From Sphingomonas daechungensis (GTDB taxonomy: Bacteria > Pseudomonadota > Alphaproteobacteria > Sphingomonadales > Sphingomonadaceae), in the NCBI RefSeq assembly GCF_014489495.1, contig NZ_CP060780.1, positions 1,809,001 through 1,873,000 on the forward strand: a stretch of 64,000 nucleotides of DNA, written 5' to 3'. Below are positions 39,340 to 50,007 of this stretch, in pieces; the first letter of the stretch is position 1, and each line of letters begins with the position of its first letter. The notes under the pieces are model-generated. The model saw nothing but the letters and a program-made list of their open reading frames with translations, was not told the DNA's origin and did no database searches. The position numbers and the translations under genes were made by a program.

Positions 39340-40212
39340 TACTCGCCCTCCGTCGCGGCGCCTGCCTCCTCGGCCACGGCCGAAGGCTCATAGGGCGCCT
39401 CGACAAGCGCGAAGCTCGTGGAGCTTGGGTCGGCGAGGGGGATGGCGATGGCGCCATCGTCATCGAGTCTCACTACCCGGGCGATCGGCACGAGCGGAGG
39501 GTAGAGGCCGCCGGTCCCGGAGGTGATCACGATATCACCGGGTTTGAACGGATTTCGCCCGACTTCGAGAGGACGCAAGTCGATAGTCCCGTCGCCGCGC
39601 CCCTGGCTGATGACCGGTTGGCCATCCCGAAGGATCTTGGCGGGGACAATGCTGGCCCTGTCGGAAACAAGAAGAATGCGCGAGGCGAGGGCGCCAGTGT
39701 CGACGATGCGGCCGATCAGCCCGTTGGACGATCGAACAGGCATGCCAACGCGGACGCCGTCGGATGACCCCACGGAGAGAATGGCGTACCGCCGGGGGCT
39801 GTTGAAAGAGGACCCGACAATGCGGCCGCTCGCGACGACGGCAGGTGCATGCTCGCGAAGCTCCAGAGCCTTTTTCAGTTCCTGATTCTCCAGCGAGATC
39901 GCGCGCGCCTCGACAATTCGCTGCATCATCAGTTCGCGTTCGCGCTTCAGCTGAGCGTTCTGGCGCGCGGCGTCCCAATAGTTGCCGGCTCCGGTGAAAA
40001 CGCCGGCGACCGTATCGGTGACGGCGCGCGTCCCGATGTCACCGGTGCGGTGGCGTCGAGAGCAACCCTCTCACCGTAGCATAACTCTTCGGGGCAACCA
40101 ACGATAAAGCAAGGAGAAACAAGCCGATCAGGAGGCCTGCGATGGCGGCCAGAAAGCTAAAGAACAGCCCGTACTGAGCGCGTCGCGACCAGCCTGGACG
40201 GGTGGCCGCCAC
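39339..40212 (-). CDS. mreC: Rod-shape protein MreC (two frameshifts)
   Basis: Periplasmic scaffold of the elongasome, about 291 aa. N-terminal cytoplasmic bit MAATRPGWSRRAQYG, one membrane helix (FLAAIAGLLIGLFLLALSLV), a coiled-coil segment around NAQLKRERELMMQRIV, then the beta-rich domain with VGSSDGVRVGMPVRSSNGLIG and GDIVITSGTGGLYP. Two bases are missing within about 40035-40090 (before DIGTRAVTDTVAG). GTG 40212 lies 14 bases downstream of mreB. Proline/alanine-rich C-terminus. Confidence 0.9.
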
Positions 40213-40226
40213 CCCTCAACGCACCC

Positions 40227-41423
<1,197 letters not shown>

Positions 41424-43180
41424 ATGTCAATAAGAAGGCTACCGTCCGAGCTCGTGAATCGCATCGCCGCTGGCGAGGTCGTAGAACGCCCCGCGAGCGC
41501 CCTCAAGGAGCTTGTTGAAAACGCCCTAGACGCCGATGCGACCACAGTCAGAATCCGCCTGATCAATGGCGGTCTGGAACTGGTCGAGGTCGCCGACGAT
41601 GGCTGCGGGATGGTCCCCGATGAGATGCGGCTGGCGCTGGAGCGTCACGCGACGTCCAAACTTCCTGACGATGTCCTCGACCGGGTGACCAGCTTCGGCT
41701 TCCGGGGCGAGGCGCTCCCATCCATCGCCAGCGTCTCGCGCTTCACGCTCCAGAGCCGGGTCAGGGGTGGCGATGGCTGGCAGATCCAGATCGACCATGG
41801 ATCGCTGGTGGGCGAGGGTCCGGCCTCGATACCCCAGGAACTTTCGTTCGAATCGAAGCTCTTTTCGACAAGATACCGGCAAGACGTAAGTTTTTGCGAA
41901 GCCCGCGAGCCGAATATGCCGCTTGCCTGGATGCCGTCAGGCGATTGGCCATGGCACGAAGCGACGTCGCCTTTCAGCTCGAGCACGACGGCCGCCGCAT
42001 CCTGTCGCTCCAGCCGACAACGCCGCCGCAGCGAATTGCCGAGCTGCTCAGCGCGGAGCTCGACAGGAACGGCATCGGCATCGACTGCGAGCGGAACGGC
42101 ATGGGCCTGACAGGCGTGGTCAGCCTGCCGACCTTCAACCGCGGTATGGCCGACCAGCAATATCTTTTCGTCAATGCGCGCCCGGTAAAGGACCGGCTGC
42201 TCGTCGGAGCGCTTCGCGGCGCTTACCGCGATCTGATCGCCCGGGACCGGCATCCCATCGCCGCTTTGTTCCTTTCGGTCCCACTCGAAGAGGTCGACGT
42301 CAACGTGCATCCGGCGAAGACCGAAGTGCGATTCCGCGATCCGACCGCCGTCCGCGGACTAATCGTCGGGGGAATTCGCGCGGCGCTGGACGAGGCCAGC
42401 CAGAAGAGCGCGACGCGTGAGCAGGCCGCTGCACCGGTGCTGTGGACGACAAGCGTGTCCTACGACGAACAGCGAGACCGTGTTCCCGAGACCTGGGCGC
42501 CTCCACCTACCTTAGGAGAGAGCAGGCTTCAGGAAGCGCGGGCGCTGTTCGATCACGCTCCCGCCGCTCGTGCAGAACCGGCGGTTGCCGAAGTGCCGAA
42601 ACACCCGCTCGGAGTGGCCCGCGGCCAGGTTTCAGCGACCTACATCGTCGCCGAGGCGGAGGACGGCCTGGTGATCGTCGACCAGCATGCCGCGCACGAA
42701 CGCCTGGTCCTGGAGCGAATGCGCGCGGCACGAGAGGGAGGCGCCATTCCACGCCAGCCCTTGCTCATGCCGGAGGTCGTCGACCTCGACGAGCCCGATT
42801 GCGACCGGTTGGAAGCGGCCATGCCCGACCTCGAAGCGCTCGGCCTGGAAATCGAGCGCTTCGGCCCGACCGCAATCCTGGTTCGCTCGACGCCGGCTGC
42901 GCTCGGCAAAACGGACGTTCGCGACCTTCTGTCCGATCTGGCAGCCGAACTTGCCGAGCTTGGCAGCGCCTTTTCACTCCAGGAGAAGCTCGATCACGTC
43001 GCGGCGACCATCGCCTGTCATGGCTCCGTACGGGCCGGTCGCGTGCTCTCGGTTGTCGAAATGAACGCCCTCCTCCGGGAAATGGAGGTCACGCCGCGCT
43101 CCGGCCAGTGCAACCATGGGCGGCCGACCTGGGTAAAGCTCGGCCACGCCGAGATGGAAAAGCTGTTCGGAAGGCGCTGA
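41424..43180 (+). CDS. mutL: DNA mismatch repair protein MutL (one frameshift)
   Basis: GHKL ATPase of about 586 aa that links mismatch recognition to strand removal. ATPase motifs [21 protein letters not shown] and [15 protein letters not shown] are at the N-terminus; one missing G near 41838 ([20 protein letters not shown]). The C-terminal domain holds [20 protein letters not shown] and CNHGRP, the metal-binding set of endonuclease-type MutL, so it probably nicks DNA itself, as in bacteria without MutH. Confidence 0.93.
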
Positions 43181-43250
43181 AATCCGGCGTTTTCCAGCGA
43201 CAAGTCGGCTGCCGCCTGCTAAGCTTGACGCCGTCCGAAGGAGACCGGTC

Positions 43251-43439
43251 ATGGACAACTCAAGCAACGTCAACGGCGATCGCGTCTATTTCGCCCAACG
43301 CGCTGCCGAGGAGCTCGAACTGGCGCTTTCTGCCAAAGATAGGGACGCAGCCGACGCGCACCGCCGGCTCCAGCGGGTCTACACGGAGCGCGCGTCGATC
43401 GGAGCCAGGGTCACCGATCTTCCCGAGCAAGTCGGCTAG
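43251..43439 (+). CDS. Small conserved-looking hypothetical protein, 62 aa
   Basis: MDNSSNVNGDRVYFAQRAAE, followed by a helical, charged stretch (LELALSAKDRDAADAHRRLQ) that resembles a short coiled coil. Good AAGGAG Shine-Dalgarno sequence 7-8 bases before the ATG. No family recognised. Possibly a relative of short sphingomonad proteins next to mutL; I cannot confirm. It is convergent with ilvC, sharing CTAG at 43436-43439 for both stops. Confidence 0.6.
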   Translation: MDNSSNVNGDRVYFAQRAAEELELALSAKDRDAADAHRRLQRVYTERASIGARVTDLPEQVG

Positions 43440-44413
43440 GAGCCGCCGAGGCTCTTCAGGTCCTGGAAAACCCGTTCCATCTGATGGCTGTGTGATCTTG
43501 CGCGGGCGCCTTCCAACTCAGGGTAGCCGTCGGCAGCTTCTCTTCGCAACGCCTCGGCAAACCGACCGCTGCGCACGTCCTCGAGGACCTGACGCATATT
43601 CTGCCTCACATGCTCGTCCACCACACGCGGCCCGCCAAGCGCCGCGCCAAGCTCCGCCGTGTTCGAGATCGCCTCGCGCATTCCGGCAATCCCGCGCGCT
43701 TCGATGAGATCGGCAAGAAGCTTCAACTCTCCGACGCATTCCAGGTAGGCGAGCTCGGGTGACACGCCGGCCTCCACGAGCGTTTCGAACCCGGCGACCA
43801 GGATCTCGGGAACCGCACCCCAGACAACCGCGCCCTCGTTGAACAGGTCCGCTTCGCATTCCTCGGCGAAGCTCGATGCGATCAGGCCGGCGCGAGCGCA
43901 TCCAATCGCTTTCCCGTAAGCGAGTGCCAGATCACGGGCCTTGCCGCTGGCATCCTGCGCAACGGCCCAGACTCCGACCATGCCCTTGCCGCGCTCGTAG
44001 AGGGACCGCAACGCGACGCCCGGACCCTTGGGCGCCACCATGAAGACGTCGAGGTCGTGCCTCGGATGAATTTGCCCGAAGTGGACGGTCAGGCCGTGGC
44101 TGAAGCCGATCGCGGCGCCGTAGCGGATGCGCGCTTCGACTTCCCTGTAAATCCCGGCAAGCGCTTCGTCGGGCGCGAGAAACATGATGACGTCAGCCGA
44201 GGCGGTGGCTTCCTCGACAAGCGCGATCTCCAGTCCGGCTTCCTCGGCAGCCCGAGCGCTTCCCGATGCGCCGCGCAGGCCCACGACGACGTCGATTCCG
44301 CTGTCCTTGAGGTTGAGCGCCTGCGCGCGTCCCTGGTTGCCATAGCCGAGGATGGCCACCCTTTTGCCCGCCAGCGGCCCAATGTCGATGTCCCGATCGC
44401 GAAGCAGGTCCAT
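43436..44413 (-). CDS. ilvC: Ketol-acid reductoisomerase (divergent)
   Basis: Intact 325-aa class I enzyme of branched-chain amino-acid synthesis, converting acetohydroxyacids to dihydroxy-isovalerate or -methylvalerate with NAD(P)H and Mg. Cofactor motif LGYGNQGRAQALNL; His in GFSHGLTVHFGQI; metal ligands in ECEADLFNEG and YLECVGELKL. Several normally fixed places differ (GYGNQGRAQ for GYGSQGHAH; VVWGAV for VLCGG), so it is an unusual member. The ilvB/ilvN genes often found between miaA and ilvC in sphingomonads are absent: only 11 bases separate it from miaA. Confidence 0.88.
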   Translation of the reverse strand: MDLLRDRDIDIGPLAGKRVAILGYGNQGRAQALNLKDSGIDVVVGLRGASGSARAAEEAGLEIALVEEATASADVIMFLAPDEALAGIYREVEARIRYGAAIGFSHGLTVHFGQIHPRHDLDVFMVAPKGPGVALRSLYERGKGMVGVWAVAQDASGKARDLALAYGKAIGCARAGLIASSFAEECEADLFNEGAVVWGAVPEILVAGFETLVEAGVSPELAYLECVGELKLLADLIEARGIAGMREAISNTAELGAALGGPRVVDEHVRQNMRQVLEDVRSGRFAEALRREAADGYPELEGARARSHSHQMERVFQDLKSLGGS

Positions 44414-44424
44414 GGCTTTCGCGC

Positions 44425-45353
44425 TTACGGCTTCGATCCGAGCAGGGCCAGCGCTGCTTCTATCGACTTTCCTTCAAACGGCTCGCGAAACCTGGGCCAG
44501 GCCTCCGGCGGCTGATGTGCAAACCACGTATATTGGCGCTTGGCGTAACGACGCGTAGCCTGCTGGCCCGAGGCAATCGCCTCGTCACGAGTGACGTCAC
44601 CTTTGAGCCATCCGGCAATTTCTCGGACGCCGATCGCTCGCATGACGGGCAGGGCAGGGTCCAGATTTCTCGCGAGGAGGGAGCGGACTTCCGCCGCCGC
44701 TCCTCGATCGACCATTTCGCTGAACCGTTCGTCACACCGCCGATAAAGCCACTCACGGGGCGGAAGAAGAATGATCGGCGCCAGCGAGATGGCATGCGAA
44801 ATCCCGCCTTCTCGTCGTTGCTGCCACTCTGCCAGCGTGATCTTGGTCGAAAGCACGACCTCCAGCGCTCTTGCGATGCGCGTGGTGTCAGTTGCCTTTA
44901 GCCTCCCGGCGGCGACCGGGTCGAGCGCGGCAAGCTTTTCTCGGTTCTTGGCCACCGACGCGTCTCGGACCAACCTGCGAATCTCGGGATCGATTGCGGG
45001 AACGGGTGCGATGCCGTCCAGCAGCGTCCGAAGATAAAGTCCCGTGCCGCCAACCAAAATCGGCACCTTTGAGATTGCATGAATGTGAGAGATTTCCCGC
45101 TTGGCCATCTGGGCCCACTCGGCAGCGGAGCATGGGTCGGCCCCGTCGCGCACGGCGTAGAGGCGATGCTCAGCACGCGCCGTCTCCTCGGGCCTCGGAG
45201 CAGCGCTCAGAATCGGAAGGTCGCGATAAATCTGTGCGCTGTCGGCGTTGACGATCACCCCGCCGATTTGCTCTGCAAGGCGCAACGCCAGACCCGACTT
45301 GCCGCTTGCGGTCGGCCGGCAATGAGAGCGACAGGAGGTTTTTCGACCCGCAT
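44425..45353 (-). CDS. miaA: tRNA dimethylallyltransferase MiaA (one frameshift)
   Basis: Transfers dimethylallyl to A37 of tRNAs reading U-starting codons; about 309 aa. P-loop region GPTASGKSGLALRLAE (one C missing near 45315 hides it: IAG-PTASGKSG), VNADSAQIYRDL, VGGTGLYLRTLL and the C-terminal TRRYAKRQYTWF. ATG 45353 (MRVEKPP) overlaps the serB ATG on the other strand within CATG; ATG 45359 is the alternative and overlaps as well. Downstream of it on the same strand is ilvC. Confidence 0.92.
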
Positions 45354-46230
45354 GGCCATTGTGACCCTGATAGCAGCCGGATGCCTCGATGACAGGCTGA
45401 TCGACCGCGCCCTCGGCTCGCTGCGCGAGATCGACCCGAAGGCCGCGTTCGCTGCCTGGATCGACGAGGGCGACGCGGTCGACCTCAAGGTCAGCGGCGA
45501 TCTCAAGGCCATTCGCTGGGCGCTCGACGGCATGGAGGGCGTCGACGTGTTCGTTCAGCCGGAGGAGAACCGTTTCAAGCGGTTGCTTGTCGCGGACATG
45601 GATTCGACCATTGTCGGGCAGGAATGCATCGACGAGCTCGCGGATTTCGCAGGCCTGAAGCGCGAGATTGCCGAGATCACCGAGCGCGCCATGCAAGGCA
45701 AGCTCGACTTCAAGTCGGCGCTTCGTGAGCGGGTAGCGATGCTTTCCGGACTCGATGAGGAGTCCATCCAGCGCTGTGTCAAGGAACGCGTGATCCCGAA
45801 CCCCGGGGCAGCAACGCTCATCCGCACCATGCGCGTCGGTGGCGCCTATTGCATGCTCGTCACCGGCGGGTTCGTGTCGTTCGCCGACCCAATTGCCAAG
45901 TTGCTCGGCTTCAATTCGATCAGGGCCAACCGGCTGCTGTTCGATGGCGGCCTTCTCAGCGGATCCGTGGAAGACCCGATCGTCGACGCGCAATCAAAGG
46001 TCGAAGCGCTGGTCGAGATGCGGTCTGAGCTTGGTCTTTCGCCCGATCAGGTGCTGGCTGTAGGCGACGGCGCCAACGACCGGCTGATGGTCGAGGAAGC
46101 CGGACTCGGCGTGGCCTTTCGTGCGAAGCCGGCGCTGGCGGAGGTCGCGGACGCACGCCTCGATCATCATGGACTGGACGCATTGCTCTGGGCGCAGGGC
46201 ATTCGCCGTCGCGACTGGGTCGTCGGCTAG
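45352..46230 (+). CDS. serB: Phosphoserine phosphatase SerB
   Basis: Intact 292-aa HAD-family enzyme, last step of serine synthesis. N-terminal ACT-like region (about residues 1-75) then VADMDSTIVGQECIDELA with the nucleophile Asp of DMDST, LVTGGF, and GDGANDRLMVEEAG. ATG 45352 chosen because the chain MAIVTLIAAGCLDD matches the family start; AGGAGG lies about 13 bases upstream, farther than usual. Its start codon overlaps that of the divergent miaA. Confidence 0.92.
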   Translation: MAIVTLIAAGCLDDRLIDRALGSLREIDPKAAFAAWIDEGDAVDLKVSGDLKAIRWALDGMEGVDVFVQPEENRFKRLLVADMDSTIVGQECIDELADFAGLKREIAEITERAMQGKLDFKSALRERVAMLSGLDEESIQRCVKERVIPNPGAATLIRTMRVGGAYCMLVTGGFVSFADPIAKLLGFNSIRANRLLFDGGLLSGSVEDPIVDAQSKVEALVEMRSELGLSPDQVLAVGDGANDRLMVEEAGLGVAFRAKPALAEVADARLDHHGLDALLWAQGIRRRDWVVG

Positions 46231-46234
46231 CGGC

Positions 46235-47125
46235 CTATTTCGCAGGCACCGGGAAGCAGGCCTGACCCTTTGCAGATAGGGTATTGCAAGCTGCCGCGGC
46301 AGCCGCCTTGCTTTGATACGGACCAACCTGGAGGCGAGTGACTGCACCCGCTGGAACCAAGAACGGCTGCCGGCCCGCCACAGGCGCATTGCTTGCAAGC
46401 CGCTTGTACAGCGCTTCCGCCGAGGATCGTTGCGAAAACGCGCCGAGCTGGATGCGCCAGGTACCGGTGGCGGGTGACGTCACTGCAGTCTCTCGAACCG
46501 CGACCTTCGGAGCCGACTTTGCCGGAGTTGCCGGCTTCGGTTTGGGAGCAGCGGTTTGCGTTTTCGCTTTTTGCATCGCCAGCGCGACGCCCTTCTTGCG
46601 TTGCTCAAGCGGCATGATGCCGTCCATCTGCGCGAGCGTATTCCTTGCCGGCTCAAGACCCTGGGCCGCGGACCGGCTGACGTAGGCGTAACCGAGAACA
46701 GGATCCTGCGCGACGCCGTCACCGTTGAACAGCGCGGTTCCATAGACGAGCATCGCCCGTGCATCGCCTTTCTCGGAAGCCGCCTTGAGCCATTTCAGGC
46801 CATCCGCCTGATTTCCGTTCTGGAAAAGCAGCAGGCCGAGCGTGGCCTGCGCGTCCACATGGCCTTTGAGCGCCGCTTTCTCGAACCAGCCTTGCGCTGC
46901 GCCAAGATCGACAAGCACGCCGCGCCCAAGTCGGTAGGCCTGGCCCATGTTGAACGCCGCATCTGCGTCGCCGGCCTCGGCGAGGGGACGCCAGATCGCA
47001 ATCGCATTGGCGTAATCGCCCTGCTGCCAGGCATCGATACCGGATTTCACGGCCTGCGCCGCAACTGGCATCGCCCAGGCGAGCGATGCGAGGAAAAAGG
47101 CTGCACTCCAGGGCCTGGTACGCAT
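46235..47125 (-). CDS. Exported Sel1-repeat protein with SPOR domain
   Basis: Intact 296-aa protein. Signal peptide (MRTRPWSAAFFLASLAWAMPVAAQA), three to four Sel1-like repeats (GDADAAFNMGQAYRLGRGV, GHVDAQATLGLLLF, GDARAMLVYGTALFNGDGV), a proline/lysine-rich linker and a C-terminal SPOR domain (WRIQLGAFSQRSSAEALYK to GPYQSKAAAAAAC). SPOR domains bind denuded septal glycans, so a role at the division site is likely. Convergent with serB, divergent from the ParA gene. Confidence 0.85.
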   Translation of the reverse strand: MRTRPWSAAFFLASLAWAMPVAAQAVKSGIDAWQQGDYANAIAIWRPLAEAGDADAAFNMGQAYRLGRGVLVDLGAAQGWFEKAALKGHVDAQATLGLLLFQNGNQADGLKWLKAASEKGDARAMLVYGTALFNGDGVAQDPVLGYAYVSRSAAQGLEPARNTLAQMDGIMPLEQRKKGVALAMQKAKTQTAAPKPKPATPAKSAPKVAVRETAVTSPATGTWRIQLGAFSQRSSAEALYKRLASNAPVAGRQPFLVPAGAVTRLQVGPYQSKAAAAAACNTLSAKGQACFPVPAK

Positions 47126-47262
47126 TTGGCTCCGACTCCTTGTGCGACAACCGTAATCCTCGCCGCTTCAACAGCAACAGTCTCTTGACGATGTTAACCA
47201 GATTTTAGCGCCTTGGGTGTCACTCCCGACGTCGAATTGAAAGCTTCGGCGAGGGGAAAAGC

Positions 47263-47981
47263 ATGCGCGTTCTGGCAATGGCATCGCAGAAGGCGGGTCG
47301 GGAAAGACGACCTTGTCCGGACATCTTGCGGTGCAGGCGCAGCTGGCGGGGGCAGGCCCGGTCTGCCTGATCGACATCGATCCGCAGGGCAGCCTTGCCG
47401 ACTGGTGGAACGAGCGCGAGGCCGAAATGCCGGCCTTTGCCCAAACCACCGTCGCTCGCTTGGCCTCCGACCTCGAAGTCCTTCGCCAGCAGGGCTTCCG
47501 CCTGGCGGTCATCGACACGCCGCCGGCCATCACCATGGCGATCCAAAGCGTCATCGCCGTCGCCGAGCTGATCGTTATCCCGACCCGTCCGAGCCCGCAC
47601 GATCTTCGCGCTGTTGGTGCGACGGTCGATCTTTGCGACCGCGCCGGCAAGCCGTTGATTTTCGTCGTCAACGCAGCGACGCCCAAAGCCAAGATCACCT
47701 ACGAAGCCGCCGTCGCGCTCTCGCAGCACGGAACGGTCGCCCCGGTCACGCTTCACCACCGCACGGATTTCGCAGCGTCGATGATCGACGGCCGCACGGT
47801 GATGGAAGTCGACCCGAACGGCCGCTCGGCCCAGGAAGTGACCGAGCTTTGGGACTACATCTCGGATCGTCTCGAAAAGAATTTTCGCCGCACGGTTTTC
47901 GCGGCGCCCGGAGCCTCTTCGGCGGCTCCATCCACGCCTCGCCCGGTTGGCGGCTTCGGCCGTCGTGTGGTCGGCCAGTAA
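47263..47981 (+). CDS. ParA/MinD-type ATPase (one frameshift)
   Basis: Deviant-Walker ATPase of about 239 aa that positions cargo on the nucleoid or pole. Start MRVLAMASQKGGSGKTTLSG, where one missing G near 47292 breaks the Walker A; then VCLIDIDPQGSLADWW and LAVIDTPPAI. Strong GAGGGG before the ATG. Short (no N-terminal HTH), as in MipZ-like or plasmid type Ib ParA. The immediate downstream gene encodes an RHH protein, a typical partner arrangement, and both neighbours are SPOR proteins, which points to division or envelope positioning over plasmid partition. Confidence 0.85.
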
Positions 47982-47994
47982 GGAGGCGACTTAA

Positions 47995-48648
47995 GTGATG
48001 TCCGAACCGAAGCCTTTCGCTTCTCTCTCTTCCGGATTGCTGGCCCGCAAGGGTGGCGCTCGCCCGGCGATGCGTCCCCAGGGTTTTGGCCAGATCGGTG
48101 GAAATCTAGAAGATCTCGGCTGGAACGACATGGGTTTCGAGGCTCCCAAGCCTGCGGAAACGCCGCGTGATGCAGAACATGACGCTTTTGGTGAGCCGAT
48201 CGCCGAGCATCCTGCGCTTCACGGCCATGCCGGACTCACGCCAGTGAACTCGCCCGTGCATTCGCAGCACGCGGAAATCGAAAACGCGTTCCAGGAACCG
48301 CTAGACGTTTCCGACGAGGGTGAGGAGGTCGATGAGACCGCCGAGCTCGTTAATGAATCCGACGAACTGCCGGTGCAGCCCGTCGAAGCCAAGGTCCCGA
48401 TGTACGTGGTGCCCTCGGCTCCGGCTCCGGTCGCTCGTCGTGTCTCGAAGCCGCGTTCGGCTCCGGGCAGCAAGGGGAAGGCTGCGTTCACACTTCGGCT
48501 CGATCCGGAGCGTCATCTGAAGCTGCGTCTGGCCTGTGCCCTCAATGGGCGTTCGGCTCAGCTTCTCGTCACCGACGCGCTCGATCAGTTTCTCGGCGGA
48601 ATGCCGGAGCTGGAGGCGATGGCCGAAAAGGCCAAACGCAAAGGGTAA
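47995..48648 (+). CDS. RHH-domain partner of the ParA-type ATPase
   Basis: Intact 217-aa protein. Long acidic, low-complexity middle (FQEPLDVSDEGEEVDETAEL) and a C-terminal ribbon-helix-helix-like region: AAFTLRLDPERHLKLRLACA then GRSAQLLVTDALDQFL. The N-terminal tail has arginine/lysine residues of the type that stimulates ParA ATPases. GTG 47995 sits 8 bases after AGGAGG; ATG 47998 is next. It starts 13 bases after the ParA stop. Direct DNA binding and ParA interaction are predicted, not shown. Confidence 0.72.
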   Translation: MMSEPKPFASLSSGLLARKGGARPAMRPQGFGQIGGNLEDLGWNDMGFEAPKPAETPRDAEHDAFGEPIAEHPALHGHAGLTPVNSPVHSQHAEIENAFQEPLDVSDEGEEVDETAELVNESDELPVQPVEAKVPMYVVPSAPAPVARRVSKPRSAPGSKGKAAFTLRLDPERHLKLRLACALNGRSAQLLVTDALDQFLGGMPELEAMAEKAKRKG

Positions 48649-48683
48649 GCACTGGCCTGACGAGGCCAAACGCAAGGGGTAAG
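48631..48683 (+). repeat. Short direct repeat covering the end of the RHH gene
   Basis: Nineteen bases GCCAAACGCAAAGGGTAAG at 48631-48649 (last codons and stop of the RHH gene) recur with one change at 48665-48683, 34 bases downstream, including the surrounding GGCC-rich context. The copy gives a second AAGGGGTAAG just before the next gene and supplies its purine-rich ribosome site. Probably a local slippage duplication. Confidence 0.7.
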
Positions 48684-48687
48684 GCAA

Positions 48688-50007
48688 ATGAAACCGCTTC
48701 GCTTGGGAACTGCAGTTTCCGCTGTCGCACTGGCTACCATGGTCGCCGGATGCGCGTCACCGATGTCGCGAAGCGCGCAGGTTTCGAAGGGCAAGGCCAA
48801 CATGGCCTATGCCCTTCGCGCGCAAATGGCGATCGACTCCAATGACTATGCATCCGCCGTCGGCCTTGCCGAGAGCGCAGTCGAGGCGAGCCCGCAGGAC
48901 GCCAACGTTCGCGGCCTGCTCGGCAACGCTTATTTCGGTGCCGGCCGCTTCGCTTCGGCGGAAGCGGCTTATGGCGACTCGCTGTCGTTGGCCGCGATGC
49001 AGCCGTCGGTCATCCTGAAGCGCGCACTGGTCCAGATCGCCCAGGGCAAGAATGACGAAGCGATTTCGCTTCTCCAGCAGTCGCAGAGCATCGTCGATCC
49101 GGCGGATTATGGCCTTGCTCTCGCTCTTGCTGGTCGTTCGGCCGATGCGGTGCAGATCCTCGACGTTGCGGCTCGCGCCAACGGCGCTGATGCCCGGGTC
49201 CGCCAGAACCTGGCGCTCGCGCTGGGCCTCAGCGGCGACTGGAACAATGCCCGAATCGTCGCTTCGCAGGATCTTCCGGCTGATCAGGTCGACGCTCGCG
49301 TCCAGCAGTGGATGTCGCTTGCCAAGCCGGCGCACGCCTACGACCAGGTTGCCGCGCTGACTGGCGTGACGCCGTCGGTAGTCGGCGATCCCGGTCAGCC
49401 GGTCCGCCTGGCGCTGAACGGCAGCTCGAACACTCGGGTTGCTCAAGCGGCCGCTGCTCCGGCGCCTGTGCAGGTCGCGGAAGCGGCTCCAGTGCCGAAC
49501 GCGCCTTATTATTCCACCCCGGTGTCGCAACCGGACGAGCTGGCTCCGGCGCCTGCTCCCGCTCCCGTCGTTGAGCAGCGTGAGGCAATTGCCGTAGCTG
49601 CTGCGGTTTCGCCCGAAGCCCCGGCTGCATTCGCGATGATGTCTTCGAACTTTGCTCCGAAGGCAAAGCCAGCGAAGGCCAAGAAGGCGGCGGCTCCGGC
49701 GCGTCCGGCGCTTGCTTCTGCGTCCGGCAAGTCGAAGGCCGTGGTTCAGATCGGCGCCTACAGCTCCGAAGCTCGCGTTTCGGCGGCTTGGGCGCAGCTT
49801 TCGAAGAAGTACCCGGGCTTGCGGAAATACTCGCCGATGGTCGCCCGCTTCGATGGACCGAAGGGTACCGTGTGGCGCCTGTCGATCCGTGGCTTCGGAA
49901 GCCAGTCTGAAGCGGCGTCGAGCTGCTCCGCACTGCGCGGCAAGGGCGGGACCTGCTTCGTTCGCGGTGTGGCCGGCGACTCGCCGGTGCAATTCGCGTC
50001 GCGGTGA
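48688..50007 (+). CDS. TPR lipoprotein with SPOR domain
   Basis: Intact 439-aa lipoprotein: signal MKPLRLGTAVSAVALATMVA then lipobox Cys (VAGC). TPR-like repeats around residues 35-190 (ASAVGLAESAVEASPQDANV, GNAYFGAGRFASAEAAY), an alanine/proline-rich linker, and a C-terminal SPOR domain from about residue 350 (AVVQIGAYSSEARVSAAWAQ). Likely outer-membrane anchored and drawn to septal peptidoglycan. Third SPOR/ParA-associated gene in the block. Its TGA abuts the pyrB stop in TGATCA. Confidence 0.85.
   Translation: MKPLRLGTAVSAVALATMVAGCASPMSRSAQVSKGKANMAYALRAQMAIDSNDYASAVGLAESAVEASPQDANVRGLLGNAYFGAGRFASAEAAYGDSLSLAAMQPSVILKRALVQIAQGKNDEAISLLQQSQSIVDPADYGLALALAGRSADAVQILDVAARANGADARVRQNLALALGLSGDWNNARIVASQDLPADQVDARVQQWMSLAKPAHAYDQVAALTGVTPSVVGDPGQPVRLALNGSSNTRVAQAAAAPAPVQVAEAAPVPNAPYYSTPVSQPDELAPAPAPAPVVEQREAIAVAAAVSPEAPAAFAMMSSNFAPKAKPAKAKKAAAPARPALASASGKSKAVVQIGAYSSEARVSAAWAQLSKKYPGLRKYSPMVARFDGPKGTVWRLSIRGFGSQSEAASSCSALRGKGGTCFVRGVAGDSPVQFASR

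Noticed and set aside
45354..45993. Extended miaA reading frame running under serB
   Set aside because: Residues beyond the P-loop region are antisense to SerB and not MiaA-like; the frame is open only by codon bias.
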